64,000 nt of DNA, taken from contig CAWBNB010000049.1 of the NCBI GenBank assembly GCA_963789885.1, forward strand, positions 140,784-204,783, read 5' to 3'. This DNA is from DATEDA01 sp963789885. Lineage in GTDB: Bacteria; Pseudomonadota; Gammaproteobacteria; Burkholderiales; SG8-39. The position numbers were made by a program, and so were the translations under genes. The notes beneath the pieces are model-generated. The model ran no database searches, was not told the DNA's origin, and saw only the letters and a program-made list of their open reading frames with translations. This document shows, one piece after another, positions 45,321 to 53,695 of this stretch. The number at the start of each line of letters is the position of its first letter. The stretch's first letter is position 1.

Positions 45321-45794
45321 TTACCGCGCCTCGTGCTTCATCAGCCGTTTGGTGATGAACGCCCACTCCGCCGAAGTGACCGGGGTGATCGACAGCCGGT
45401 TCCCCGGCCGCAGCGTGCGCATGCCGGCGAGCTCGCGATGGGCGCGGAGCGCTTCGAGCGGGACGAACGGCGTCTTCTCGACCAGCCGCATGTCCACGTT
45501 CAGCCAGCGCGGTGCGGCGCGTGTCGACTTCGGGTCGTAGTACGGGCTCTTGCGGTCGAACTGCGAGGCGTCCGGGTAGGCGGCCCGCACGACTTCCGCG
45601 ATGCCGGCGATGCCCGGCTCGGGGCAGCTCGAGTGGTAGAAGAACGCGCGGTCGCCGAGCTTCATCCCGTCGCGCATGAAGTTCCGCGCCTGGTAGTTCC
45701 GCACCCCGAACCAGGGCGTCGTGCGTCCCGGCGATTTGGCGAGATCGTCGATCGAGAACTCGTCGGGCTCCGATTTCATCAACCAGTACTGCAT
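45321..45794 (-). CDS. EVE domain-containing protein
   Basis: 157 residues. The whole protein is an EVE domain: YWLMKSEPDEFSIDDL at the N-terminus, WFGVRNYQARNFMRDGMKLGDRAFFYHSSCPEPGIAGIAEVV, in short its GVRNYQARN and FYHSS blocks, and SITPVTSAEW near the end. EVE proteins are PUA-like and bind modified bases in DNA or RNA. AGGG stands 2 bp before the ATG. It lies between the 6S RNA gene and hemE and may be cotranscribed with hemE. Confidence 0.92.
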   Translation of the reverse strand: MQYWLMKSEPDEFSIDDLAKSPGRTTPWFGVRNYQARNFMRDGMKLGDRAFFYHSSCPEPGIAGIAEVVRAAYPDASQFDRKSPYYDPKSTRAAPRWLNVDMRLVEKTPFVPLEALRAHRELAGMRTLRPGNRLSITPVTSAEWAFITKRLMKHEAR

Positions 45795-45840
45795 CGCCCT
45801 AGCAACCCTTGTTTAGGCGTAGCCAGCAGGGGGGATATAC

Positions 45841-45865
45841 ACAAGGGGGAGTGGTTCCCCCTTGT
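45841..45865. terminator. Perfect 10-bp hairpin downstream of the 6S RNA region
   Basis: ACAAGGGGGA-GTGGT-TCCCCCTTGT between the 6S RNA 3' end and the EVE gene. Confidence 0.5.
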
Positions 45866-45885
45866 TCGTACGAGAGTGTGCAATG

Positions 45886-45930
45886 CACCTCAAGCGGCCG
45901 GCAGGCTTCGCCTGCCCGCCGCTTGAGGTG
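45886..45930 (-). terminator. Long hairpin directly after the 6S RNA
   Basis: CACCTCAAGCGG (45886-45897) pairs with CCGCTTGAGGTG (45919-45930), extended inward by GGCAGGC/GCCTGCC after a mismatch. It stands right at the predicted 3' end of 6S RNA on the minus strand, so it is probably its terminator or processing signal. Confidence 0.6.
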
Positions 45931-45932
45931 CC

Positions 45933-46147
45933 CCCCGCATGTGGGCTCCGGGCCGCATAACTTGAACCACGCGGTTCAAGGCGGTCGCGTTCCGGTCGCC
46001 TTCAGGTACGTCCGACGATGGGACGCGCACACCGGCGACACATTAGTCCGCAACCAAGGTCGTGCATCGGTTCAAGCGATTGCAAGACCCGTACGCGCAC
46101 CGCAGGGGACTTCGACTTGCACCGGGCTTGTCAGCCCGTAGGCGCGG
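45933..46147 (-). ncRNA. ssrS: 6S RNA
   Basis: The minus strand downstream of zapA carries the 6S hallmarks. The 5' side has AAGTCCCCTGCGG (compare CAGTCCCCTGAGCC in E. coli). The 3' side has CCTTGAACCGCGTGGTTCAAG followed by TTATGCGGCCCGG, matching E. coli CCTTGAACCAAGGGTTCAAGGGTTACAGCC. The outer ends can pair imperfectly (GGGCT with AGCCC and neighbours). 6S RNA mimics an open promoter and binds sigma-70 RNA polymerase in stationary phase. The location next to zapA is conserved. The ends are estimates, to within about 15 bases. Confidence 0.82.
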
Positions 46148-46186
46148 GCTCGCGAGCCATTCGCCGCGCGCCCGGAAGTGATCTCG

Positions 46187-46531
46187 TTAGAGGAGCTTCT
46201 CTTGTGGCGCGAGCGCCTGATCGAGCGTCGCCAGCATCGCGGCCATTCTACGCTTGACGTCCGCGATGTCAAAACCGTCGGTGGACGGCGACGCTGCGGC
46301 TGACGACGCGCCACGCGTGCGCATTTCGAGGAGTTCGTGCGCGATGTTGAGCGCCGCCATCACCGCGATGCGCTCGACGCTCGCGATGCGGCCGCCCGAC
46401 TTGATCTCCGCCATCTTCTGGTCGAGATAGGCGACCGCCTGCAACAACGCCTCGCGCTCCTCGTCGGGGCAGGTCACCTTGTAGCTGCGTCCCATGATGT
46501 TGACATCGAGGGACTTGGCCTTGTCGGTCAT
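46187..46531 (-). CDS. zapA: Cell division protein ZapA
   Basis: 114 residues from the ATG at 46531, which overlaps the zapB-like stop by 4 bp. LDVNIMGRSYKVTCPDEEREALLQAVAYLDQKMAEIK is the ZapA N-terminal domain (parts IMGRSYKV and YLDQKM), and IAVMAALNIAHELL begins the coiled coil. ZapA cross-links FtsZ filaments at the division ring. The C-terminal half (residues 70-114) is less conserved. The 6S RNA gene follows. Confidence 0.9.
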   Translation of the reverse strand: MTDKAKSLDVNIMGRSYKVTCPDEEREALLQAVAYLDQKMAEIKSGGRIASVERIAVMAALNIAHELLEMRTRGASSAAASPSTDGFDIADVKRRMAAMLATLDQALAPQEKLL

Positions 46532-46722
46532 TCCGGGATCTGCTCGAGCAGTCCTTCGAGTCGTTCGCGCGCGCTCGTGATCTTGTCCGCAAGCTGCCGG
46601 TTTTCGTTCTGGAGCTGGGCCACGCGCTGGCGCAGGTCGCTGTTCTCGCCGCGCAGGCGTTGGCACAAGTCCACAGCCTGCCGGATCCGCTCCTCCAGCG
46701 CTACGATCTCCGCGTCCATCAT
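46528..46722 (-). CDS. ZapB-like coiled-coil protein
   Basis: About 64 residues, almost entirely one amphipathic coiled coil (ALEERIRQAVDLCQRLRGENSDLRQRV and onward, with heptads). This small coiled-coil gene is often found directly before zapA and is annotated as ZapB-like or TIGR02449. Two adjacent ATGs at 46722 and 46719 are possible; the promoter -10 box is so close that the mRNA may begin at the second one. It is cotranscribed with zapA (ATGA overlap). Confidence 0.82.
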   Translation of the reverse strand: MMDAEIVALEERIRQAVDLCQRLRGENSDLRQRVAQLQNENRQLADKITSARERLEGLLEQIPE

Positions 46723-46725
46723 TGC

Positions 46726-46755
46726 ACTATAGTTGGGAAAATCCAGCCCGGTCAA
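46726..46755 (-). promoter_or_regulatory. Sigma-70 promoter of zapB-zapA
   Basis: On the minus strand: TTGACC (46755-46750), 18-bp spacer, TATAGT (46731-46726). The predicted start, 7 nt after the -10, falls on the A of the second ATG (46719), so the transcript would be leaderless. Confidence 0.65.
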
Positions 46756-46944
46756 GGAGTAAGGGATCGTTCTAAATGTGTTTTCGTGAAGCCCGACACA
46801 CCGCTAAGGCTTGATCCGGCGGGGGTTTCGCGAGCCGACCCACCGCCGCCCGCTCTGGCCGGAAGGGCATCCCGGCAGCCGCTTCCCGCGCCGCGAGAAA
46901 CGCTCGGAATGCCGATCGCGGGACCCCGACCGGCGGCGATTCGC

Positions 46945-46950
46945 TAGAAT
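46945..46950 (+). promoter_or_regulatory. -10 box TAGAAT of the btuB transcript
   Basis: TAGAAT just upstream of the cobalamin riboswitch, placing the transcript start near 46957, ahead of the first riboswitch stem. The stretch 46756-46940 between this and zapB holds nothing else that I can identify. Confidence 0.5.
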
Positions 46951-46961
46951 CGATCCCAGCT

Positions 46962-47176
46962 CGTTCGTGGTGCCCGGCGCGGTTTCTCACTCGTCGGGTG
47001 AAACGGGAAACAGGTGACGGGCCTCACCCGAAAGCCTGTGCTGCCCCCGCAACGGTAGGCAAGCGAGCCCACGTCTATCACCGCCACTGGGACGGATCGC
47101 CCGTCCTGGGAAGGCAACGTGGGCGGGAAGCGCGACGCGCGTCCCGGCTTGCAAGCCCGGAGACCGGCCGCGAGCG
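46962..47176 (+). ncRNA. Cobalamin riboswitch
   Basis: An RNA element upstream of btuB. Recognisable parts: an early GGTGCCCGGC stem strand, GGTGAAACGGGAA, the core GCCTGTGCTGCCCCCGCAACGG (seen as GCTGCCCCCGCAACGGT), and the B12 box AAGCCCGGAGACCGGCC (47153-47169). This is the order of the class I cobalamin riboswitch. Binding of adenosylcobalamin lowers expression of btuB. The ends are approximate. Confidence 0.92.
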
Positions 47177-47308
47177 ACCAGGTCGGCGTTGCTCGCGGCG
47201 GGCGGGCGCGGGGCTCTCGAACCTCGCCTCCCCTCTCTTCGCGCGCGCGCCCTTCGCCACGTGCTCAAGCCGGCTGCGGGGACGCGCGCCGGGAGGGAGG
47301 AACGAGCC

Positions 47309-49300
47309 ATGCAACCCAGCCGCCCGTGGGCGATCGCCGCGTTGGTCGCCGCATCCCCGTGCAACCCGGTCGTGGCCCAGGACACCCTCGACCCCGTCGT
47401 CGTCACCGCCAGCCGTTTCCCGGAACGCGCGCTCGGCACGGCGGTGGGCACGCGGGTGATCACCGCCGAGGACATCGCGCGCAGCGCTGCGCGCACGCTG
47501 CCCGAGATCATCGGCCAGCTCGGCGGCGTCCACATCCGCGACGCGAGCGGCTCCCCGAACCAGCAGCTCGACCTGCGCGGCTTCGGCATCACCGGCGACC
47601 AGAACACCCTGGTGCTGCTCGACGGCGTGCGGGTGTCCGCGATCGACCTCTCCTCGCCGCACCTGATGTCGATCCCGCTCGAGTCGATCGAGCGGATCGA
47701 GATCCTTGCCGGCGGCGGAGGGGTGGCTTACGGCAGCGGTGCGACCGGCGGGACGATCAACATCGTCACCCGCGGCGTCAAGACCGGCGCGCAGTACGGC
47801 TCGGTCTTCGCCGGCGGCGGCTCCCTGAGCACGCTGGATCTGCGCGGGAACGCAGCCGCGTCGGGCGAGCGGTTGGGACTGGCGATGTACGCGAACTACT
47901 ACAACACCAACAACTATCGCGACAACAACCAGTTCGACCAGGTCAACGTGTTCGGCGACCTGCGGTACGCGCTCGACCGCGGATCGCTCTCGCTGAAGTT
48001 CGGCGGCAACGACCAGAACCTCCGCCTGCCCGGCGCGCTGACCGAGGCGCAGATCACCGCCAATCCGCGTCAGGCCGCGACGCCGAACAACTATTCGACG
48101 CTTACGGGCGGCTTTGCCACCGCGTCGGGGAACTACACCCTGGGACCGGTCGAGATCGCCGCCGATCTTGCCTATCGCAACTCGACCTCGGAGGCGTTCT
48201 TCGGCGGTTTCTTCCCTGTCTATCTGCAATCGGTGACGAGCACCACCCAGTTCTCGCCGCGGTTCAAATGGGAGTTTGCGCCGGGCGGGATCCGGAGCCA
48301 GCTCATCGGGGGCTTCGACTGGCTCGACGGCGAGCTCAACCGCCGGAGCGCGGGCAGCCAGGCCGGACTCGGGTCGCCGTTCGGGCAGAGCGAGGCATCG
48401 CAGCGCGCGACCGCGGTGTGGGTGCAGGTGCTGTCCGATCTCACCGACCGTGTGCGGCTCAATCTGGGCGCCCGGCAATCGCGGGTCGACAGCTCGCTCA
48501 CCACGGTCGTCCCCACGCCGACGAGCGAGCAGTCCCAGATCCGTTCGCCGACCGCTTACGACGCGGCGCTGCGCCTCGCGCTCACCGACTGGCTCGCGCT
48601 TTCGGGGCGGATCGCGCGCACCTACCGGATCCCGACCGTCGACGAGAACGCGTTCACCCTGACTGGCCAGCTCCTCGAGCCGCAGACCGCCAAGCAGGGC
48701 GACGTCGGGCTCGAGCTGCGGGTGCCCACCTTCATGGCCCGCGCCACGTGGTACCTGATCAAGCTGCAGAACGAGATCTACTTCATGCCGCTCGCCCCGC
48801 CGTTCGGGTTCAACGTCAACCTGCCGCCGACCGAGCGGTGGGGGTGGGAGTTCGCGCTGCGCTGGACCCCCCAGCCGACGCTCGAGCTGGGCGCCGGGCT
48901 GAACCTCCTCAATGCCGAGTTCAAGGAGGGCACGTTCGGGGGCGTGAGCATCGCCGGCAAGGAGGTGCCGCTCGTGCCGAACATGCTTGCGAGCGCAAAC
49001 CTCGCGTGGACGTTTCTGCCGCGCACCGTGCTGTCGGCGACCTACAACTACGTCGGAAAGCAGCGCTACGACAACGACCCCGCGAACACCTTCCCGACCG
49101 AGATGCCGGCCTATTCCCTGGTCGGCGTGAAGGTCACCCACCAGGAGGGCCCGCTCACTCTCGCCGCCAGCGTCGCGAACCTGCTCAACGAGAAGTACTA
49201 CAGCTACGGCATCGTGAACACCTTCAACTGCCCGACGTTCTGCGCTTACCCGCAGGCCGGGACCACGGCGTTCGTATCGGCCCAGTACCGCTTTCCCTAG
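47309..49300 (+). CDS. btuB: TonB-dependent vitamin B12 receptor BtuB
   Basis: 663 residues. A signal peptide ends near VVAQ (residue 24), then the TonB box region DPVVVTASR, a plug domain (TLPEIIGQLGGVHIRDASG, LLDGVRVS, IERIEILAGGGGVAYGSGATGGTINIVT, shown by GVAYGSGATGGTINI) and a 22-strand barrel ending in FVSAQYRFP with the terminal aromatic. GGAGG stands 8 bp before the ATG at 47309. With the riboswitch upstream and btuF downstream it is identified as the outer-membrane cobalamin transporter. Confidence 0.93.
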   Translation: MQPSRPWAIAALVAASPCNPVVAQDTLDPVVVTASRFPERALGTAVGTRVITAEDIARSAARTLPEIIGQLGGVHIRDASGSPNQQLDLRGFGITGDQNTLVLLDGVRVSAIDLSSPHLMSIPLESIERIEILAGGGGVAYGSGATGGTINIVTRGVKTGAQYGSVFAGGGSLSTLDLRGNAAASGERLGLAMYANYYNTNNYRDNNQFDQVNVFGDLRYALDRGSLSLKFGGNDQNLRLPGALTEAQITANPRQAATPNNYSTLTGGFATASGNYTLGPVEIAADLAYRNSTSEAFFGGFFPVYLQSVTSTTQFSPRFKWEFAPGGIRSQLIGGFDWLDGELNRRSAGSQAGLGSPFGQSEASQRATAVWVQVLSDLTDRVRLNLGARQSRVDSSLTTVVPTPTSEQSQIRSPTAYDAALRLALTDWLALSGRIARTYRIPTVDENAFTLTGQLLEPQTAKQGDVGLELRVPTFMARATWYLIKLQNEIYFMPLAPPFGFNVNLPPTERWGWEFALRWTPQPTLELGAGLNLLNAEFKEGTFGGVSIAGKEVPLVPNMLASANLAWTFLPRTVLSATYNYVGKQRYDNDPANTFPTEMPAYSLVGVKVTHQEGPLTLAASVANLLNEKYYSYGIVNTFNCPTFCAYPQAGTTAFVSAQYRFP

Positions 49301-49332
49301 GCGTGCGCTCCGCTAACTCCCCTGGGCACGCG

Positions 49333-49404
49333 GTCTGCTATCGTGCGCGGGCCACCGCCTGCTATCGTGCGCGGGCCACCGTCTGCTATCGTGCGCGGGC
49401 CAAA
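49333..49404 (+). repeat. Three tandem 24-bp repeats containing a promoter-like -10
   Basis: Units at 49333-49356, 49357-49380 and 49381-49404 share TCTGCTATCGTGCGCGGGCC (one T/C change in the second, and a changed last base or two in the third). Each has TATCGT, a possible -10. The last unit abuts the ATG of the heptosyltransferase gene. There is no spacer, so it is not a CRISPR array. Confidence 0.7.
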
Positions 49405-50489
49405 TGGTCCCGGACGCCGTCGATCCCGCGAGCCTGCGCCGCGCGCTGGTGGTGAAGCTCCGCCACCACGGCGACGTCCTGCTCGCGAGCCCGGTGTTCT
49501 CGGTGCTGAAGAACCACGCGCCGCAGCTCGAGATCGACGCGCTCGTCTACGACGACACGCAGGAAATGCTCACGCTGCATCCGGCGATCGCCGAGGTGCA
49601 CACGGTGGGCCGCGCGTGGCGCGAGCTTCCGTTGCCGCGCAAGCTGGCGGCGGAGTGGCGGCTGATCTCGCGGCTGCGCGCACGACGGTACGACCTCCTC
49701 GTCACCCTCACCGAGCATCCCCGCGGCGCCTCGCTCGCGCGCCTGCTGCGCCCGCGCTTCCGTGTCGCGCCGCACCAGCCCGATCGCGGCCGGTTCTGGC
49801 GGAACAGCTTCACGCACCTCTACCGGCTACCCGGGAACGGCCGGCGTCACACGGTCGAAATCAACCTCGACGCGCTGCGACGGATCGGGATCTATCCGGG
49901 CGAGGACGAGCGGCGGCTGGTGCTCGTGCCCGGCGCGGAGGCGACGAGCGCGGTCACCGCCCGGCTTTCCTCGCTCGGTATCGCGGAGGCCGGCTTCGTC
50001 CATTTCCACCCTGCCTCGCGCTGGCGCTTCAAGTGCTGGCCGGCGGAGCGCGCTGCCGCGCTCGTGGACGCGCTCGCGCGCGACGGCCACGCGGTGGTGC
50101 TGACCGCCGCGCCGAGCGCGCCGGAGCTCGAGCTCGTGCGCGCGATCCTCGCCGCGTGCAAGAGCGCGCCGATCGACCTCTCCGGGATGCTCTCGCTCAA
50201 GGCGCTCGCCGCCCTCACTGCGCGCGCGAAGCTCTTCGTCGGCGTCGACTCGGCGCCGATGCACATCGCCGCCGCGATGGGCACGCCGGTGGTCGCGCTG
50301 TTCGGGCCGAGCGGCGATATCGAGTGGGGGCCGTGGCGCGTGCGAAGCAGGATCGTCGCGTCCGACGCGCATCCGTGCCGGCCGTGCGGCAACGACGGCT
50401 GCGGCGGCGGCAAGGTGAGCGAGTGCCTCACGACGCTCCCCGTCGAGCGCGTCCACGCCGCTGCCCGCGAGCTGCTCGCCGGGCGATGA
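49404..50489 (+). CDS. Glycosyltransferase family 9, RfaQ/heptosyltransferase III-like
   Basis: 361 residues. The N-terminal ALVVKLRHHGDVLLASPVFSVLK is the GT9 start (GDVLL). FVHFHPASRWRFKCWP and the C-terminal LFVGVDSAPMHIAAAMGTPVVALFGPS are the nucleotide-heptose-binding blocks (DSAPMHIAAA). The HPASRWRFKCWP variant is typical of RfaQ-type heptosyltransferase III. It adds a heptose to the LPS core on the inner membrane face. The gene is 104 bp after btuB, with tandem repeats before its start and only about 5 nt of predicted leader. Confidence 0.88.
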   Translation: MVPDAVDPASLRRALVVKLRHHGDVLLASPVFSVLKNHAPQLEIDALVYDDTQEMLTLHPAIAEVHTVGRAWRELPLPRKLAAEWRLISRLRARRYDLLVTLTEHPRGASLARLLRPRFRVAPHQPDRGRFWRNSFTHLYRLPGNGRRHTVEINLDALRRIGIYPGEDERRLVLVPGAEATSAVTARLSSLGIAEAGFVHFHPASRWRFKCWPAERAAALVDALARDGHAVVLTAAPSAPELELVRAILAACKSAPIDLSGMLSLKALAALTARAKLFVGVDSAPMHIAAAMGTPVVALFGPSGDIEWGPWRVRSRIVASDAHPCRPCGNDGCGGGKVSECLTTLPVERVHAAARELLAGR

Positions 50490-51370
50490 GGCGCAGGCCC
50501 GTCACCGCGGCTGCTCTCGCCGCGGTCGCTCTAGCGTTGGCGCAGGCAGCGGTTGCCGATATCCGGGTCACCGACGACCGCGGCCACGAGATCGTGCTTG
50601 CGCGGCCGGCGACACGCATCGTGACGCTCGCGCCGCATCTGACCGAGATCGTTTTTGCCGCGGGCGCCGGCGCCAGGCTGGTAGGCGTTTCCGCTTACAG
50701 CGACTTCCCGCCGGAAGCGGCGCGCCTGCCGATCGTCTCCGATCACGGCAAGGTCAACTTCGAAGAGATCGCGACGCTCAAGCCCGACCTCGCCCTCCTG
50801 TGGGCGAGCGGCAACCGTGCGCCCGACTTCGATCGGCTCGAGTCGCGCGGCGTGAAAGTGTTCGCCACGGAAGCGCGACGGCCGGAGGACATCGCCCGCA
50901 TCCTGCGCTTCGTCGGTCGGCTTGCTGGCACCGAGCCCGTCGCCGACGCGGCGGCACGAGACCTCGAGGCGCGGTTCGCCGGCCTGCGCGAGCGCTATCG
51001 CGGCCGACCGACGGTCCGGGTGTTCTACGAGATCTGGCCCGAGCCGCTGATGACGGTCAACGGCCAGCATCTGATCTCGCATCTCGTCGAGATGTGCGGC
51101 GGGCGGAACGTGTTCGCGGACGCCACGCCGTTCACGCCGACGATCTCGCGCGAGCAGGTGCTGGCCGCCGACCCGGACGCGATCCTGGTGGCGGCACCGG
51201 CGCCGCGCGCCGCGGCGCGGATCGCGTTCTGGCGTTCCTGGCAGCGGCTGCGCGCCGCGCGCGAAGGGCGCGTCTACCCCGTCGATCCCGCCGCGGCGCA
51301 CCGCATGAGCCCGCGGATCATCGACGGCGGAGTAGAGCTGTGCGAGACGCTGGAGCGGGCGCGCAAGTAG
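50486..51370 (+). CDS. btuF: Periplasmic cobalamin-binding protein BtuF
   Basis: 294 residues. A signal peptide ends near AAVADI (about residue 24). RIVTLAPHLTEIVFAAGAGARLVGVSAYSDFP, in parts LAPHLTEI and VGVSAYSDFP, and VFYEIWPEPLMTVNG are BtuF blocks; the second lobe holds GGRNVFA. It delivers B12 to the BtuCD ABC importer, which is not in the window. The ATG overlaps the heptosyltransferase stop by 4 bp, so B12 uptake and an LPS gene are in one transcript here. Confidence 0.9.
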   Translation: MRRRPVTAAALAAVALALAQAAVADIRVTDDRGHEIVLARPATRIVTLAPHLTEIVFAAGAGARLVGVSAYSDFPPEAARLPIVSDHGKVNFEEIATLKPDLALLWASGNRAPDFDRLESRGVKVFATEARRPEDIARILRFVGRLAGTEPVADAAARDLEARFAGLRERYRGRPTVRVFYEIWPEPLMTVNGQHLISHLVEMCGGRNVFADATPFTPTISREQVLAADPDAILVAAPAPRAAARIAFWRSWQRLRAAREGRVYPVDPAAAHRMSPRIIDGGVELCETLERARK

Positions 51371-51386
51371 CGCACCGCCCGAGCGG

Positions 51387-52487
51387 CTACCCCCAGACCT
51401 CGCGCGCGACTTCCACCACCCGCTCGAGCTTGCGCCACTGTTCGTCGGACGAGAGCAGGTTGCCATGGTGCGTGCTCGCGAAGCCGCACTGCGGCGAGAG
51501 GCAGAGGTTCTCGAGCGGCACGACTTGCGCCGCTTCATCGATCCGGCGCTTCAGCTCGTCCTTCGACTCGAGGCTGCCGAACTTGGTGGTCACCAGGCCG
51601 AGCACGACCTTCTTCCCGCGCGGGAGCAGCCGCAGCACGTCGAAGCCGCCGGCGCGCGCCGAGTCGAACTCCATGAAGTACGCGTCGGCGGCGGTGGCGA
51701 ACATCGACTCGACCAGCGCCGCCTCGTAGGGCTTCTCCGCCATCCAGGTGCTCTGGAAGTTGCCGCGGCAGGTGTGCAGCGTCACCGTCATCCCCGGCGG
51801 GCGCCCGGCGAGCGCGAGGTTGATCGCCTCCGCGTAGGTGCGGTGCAGCGTCCCCGGGTCGTCGCCGTTCGCGCGGCAGAGCGCCTTCATCTTGTCGTCG
51901 GCGAGATACGAGAACGTCACGTCGTCGATCTGGAGATAGGTGCAGCCTGCCGCTGCGAGCGCGGCGATCGTCGCGCGGTAGGCGGCGCCGAGATCGGCCC
52001 AGTACTCGGCCGGATCGGGATAGATCTCCTTCGAGATCCCGTTGGTGCCGCCGCGCATGTGCGCCATCGACGGCGACGGGATGGTGAACTTCGCCGTCTT
52101 CGTCGCGACCGACTTCAGGAACGCGAAGTGGCCGACCATGTTCGGCCGCGTCGCGCGGATGCGGCCGGTGACCGTGGGCGTCGGCGGGATCTCGTCCACG
52201 CCCTGGAACTTGAGCGCGGTGGAGGCCTTGAGGCCGATGCCGTCGAAGCCCGAGAGGAAGTCGAGGTGCCACCAGTCGCGGCGGAACTCGCCGTCGGTGA
52301 CGGCCTGGAGGCCGATCGCCTCCTGCTTTGCGACTGCCTCGCGGATCGAGCGATCCTCGATCTCCGCGAGCGCCGCGGCGGGAAGCTCGCCGCGCTTTGC
52401 ACTCGCCCGCGCTTCACGCAGCTCCGGCGGGCGAAGCAGGCTGCCGACGTGGTCGGCCCGGAACGGGGGCTTGGACGTTTGGGACAC
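51387..52487 (-). CDS. Core-MetE-like 5-methyltetrahydropteroyltriglutamate-homocysteine methyltransferase
   Basis: 366 residues. It corresponds only to the C-terminal barrel of MetE. RADHVGSLLRPPELREAR at the N-terminus, LQIDDVTFSYLADD, HTCRGNFQSTW (zinc His and Cys) and LCLSPQCGFAST (the other zinc Cys) are conserved. Such short MetE-like proteins (YxjG/YxjH, MesD type) transfer methyl groups to homocysteine without B12, from varied donors. It is convergent with btuF and stands alone; a B12-independent enzyme beside B12 uptake genes is notable. No clear regulatory site was seen. Confidence 0.87.
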   Translation of the reverse strand: MSQTSKPPFRADHVGSLLRPPELREARASAKRGELPAAALAEIEDRSIREAVAKQEAIGLQAVTDGEFRRDWWHLDFLSGFDGIGLKASTALKFQGVDEIPPTPTVTGRIRATRPNMVGHFAFLKSVATKTAKFTIPSPSMAHMRGGTNGISKEIYPDPAEYWADLGAAYRATIAALAAAGCTYLQIDDVTFSYLADDKMKALCRANGDDPGTLHRTYAEAINLALAGRPPGMTVTLHTCRGNFQSTWMAEKPYEAALVESMFATAADAYFMEFDSARAGGFDVLRLLPRGKKVVLGLVTTKFGSLESKDELKRRIDEAAQVVPLENLCLSPQCGFASTHHGNLLSSDEQWRKLERVVEVAREVWG

Positions 52488-52533
52488 CTTGGCGGCTCCT
52501 CGGGAAGCGGCACGCCGGGATTGTAGCGGCCGT

Positions 52534-52539
52534 TAGAAT
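52534..52539 (+). promoter_or_regulatory. -10 box TAGAAT of the waaG-like gene
   Basis: TAGAAT followed by GCGCGCGGCCC and the ATG at 52551, so a transcript start near 52546 leaves a leader of about 5 nt. Confidence 0.5.
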
Positions 52540-52550
52540 GCGCGCGGCCC

Positions 52551-53681
52551 ATGCGCATCGCGATCGTCAGGCAGCGCTACAACCCGTTCGGCGGCGCCGA
52601 GCGCTTCGTCGAGCGCGCGCTGACGGCGCTCGCCGGGCAGGGTGCCGAAGTGACCGTGGTGGCCCGCGAATGGGCGAGCGACGCGCGCGGCGCGGTGCTG
52701 AAGGTCGATCCGTTCCACGTCGGGCGGCTGTGGCGCGACTGGGGTTTCGCGCGCGCGGTGTGCGCGCGGCTCGCAGGCGAGCGGTTCGACCTCGTGCAGT
52801 CGCACGAGCGGCTCGCGTGCTGCGACGTGTACCGCGCCGGCGACGGGGTGCATCGCCAGTGGCTCGAGAACCGCGCGCGCGGGGAGGGCGCGCTCGCGCG
52901 GCTCGCGACCCGCGTGAGCCCCTATCATCGCTACGTGCTCGCGGCCGAGCGGCGGCTTTTCGCGAGCCCGCGGCTCCGCGCGGTGATCTGCAATTCGCGG
53001 ATGGTGCGCGACGAGATCCAGCGTCACTTCGGCACGCCGAAGGAAAAGCTGCACGTCGTCTACAACGGCGTGGACCTCGACGCCTTCGTGCCGGAGCTGC
53101 GCCTGGAGCATCGCGCGCGCGTGCGCAGTGAGCTCGGGATCCCGGACGACGCGACGGTCTACCTGCACGTCGGATCGGGATTCGCGCGGAAGGGCGTGGC
53201 CACGCTCCTCGCGGCGCTCGCCCGGCTCGAAGACCGGAACGCGCGCCTCCTCGTCGTCGGAAAGGACCGCGCCGAGCCCGCGCTGCGCGCGGCGGCGGCC
53301 CGGCCGGGCGTCGGCAACCGCGTGCACTTCGCGGGCGGACAGGCCGACGTGAGGCCGTTCTACGGCGCGGCCGACTGTTTCGTGCTCGCGACGCTCTACG
53401 ATCCGTTCCCGAACGCGGCGCTCGAAGCGCTCGCGAGCGGCCTGCCGATCGTCGTCAGCAGGCAGTCGGGCGCCGCCGAGCTGGTGCGCGAAGGGTTCAA
53501 CGGCCACGTCGTCGACGCCCTCGACGTCGACGCGCTCGCCGCGGCAATGACTGCGATCGCGAAGCGCGGGCCGATCGAGATGAGCGAGGACGCGCGCGCC
53601 TCGGTGCTCGACCTCGGGCTCGACGCGATGGCCGGACGGCTGGTCGAGCTCTATCGCAAGCTGCTGGCGGGGGGCGCATGA
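52551..53681 (+). CDS. Glycosyltransferase family 4 (WaaG-like LPS core glycosyltransferase)
   Basis: 376 residues, GT-B fold. The N-terminal IVRQRYNPFGGAERFVERAL gives the GG loop of WaaG-type enzymes. VVYNGVDLDAFVPEL and DPFPNAALEALASGLPIVVS (E-x7-E region) are the donor-binding blocks. Its order with msbA, further glycosyltransferases and waaL points to LPS core assembly at the cytoplasmic membrane. The start ATG at 52551 follows a TAGAAT promoter by only 11 bp. Confidence 0.87.
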   Translation: MRIAIVRQRYNPFGGAERFVERALTALAGQGAEVTVVAREWASDARGAVLKVDPFHVGRLWRDWGFARAVCARLAGERFDLVQSHERLACCDVYRAGDGVHRQWLENRARGEGALARLATRVSPYHRYVLAAERRLFASPRLRAVICNSRMVRDEIQRHFGTPKEKLHVVYNGVDLDAFVPELRLEHRARVRSELGIPDDATVYLHVGSGFARKGVATLLAALARLEDRNARLLVVGKDRAEPALRAAAARPGVGNRVHFAGGQADVRPFYGAADCFVLATLYDPFPNAALEALASGLPIVVSRQSGAAELVREGFNGHVVDALDVDALAAAMTAIAKRGPIEMSEDARASVLDLGLDAMAGRLVELYRKLLAGGA

Positions 53682-53695
53682 GCGCCCCGCCATGT

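Noticed and set aside
45809..46257. Small plus-strand frames across the 6S RNA region
   Set aside because: They lack motifs and overlap the conserved 6S RNA signatures on the other strand.
47078..49141. 687-codon minus-strand frame opposite btuB
   Set aside because: Antisense shadow without recognisable domains; it also covers the riboswitch.
49333..49404. CRISPR-like array
   Set aside because: The three units are directly adjacent with no spacers, and there are no cas genes.
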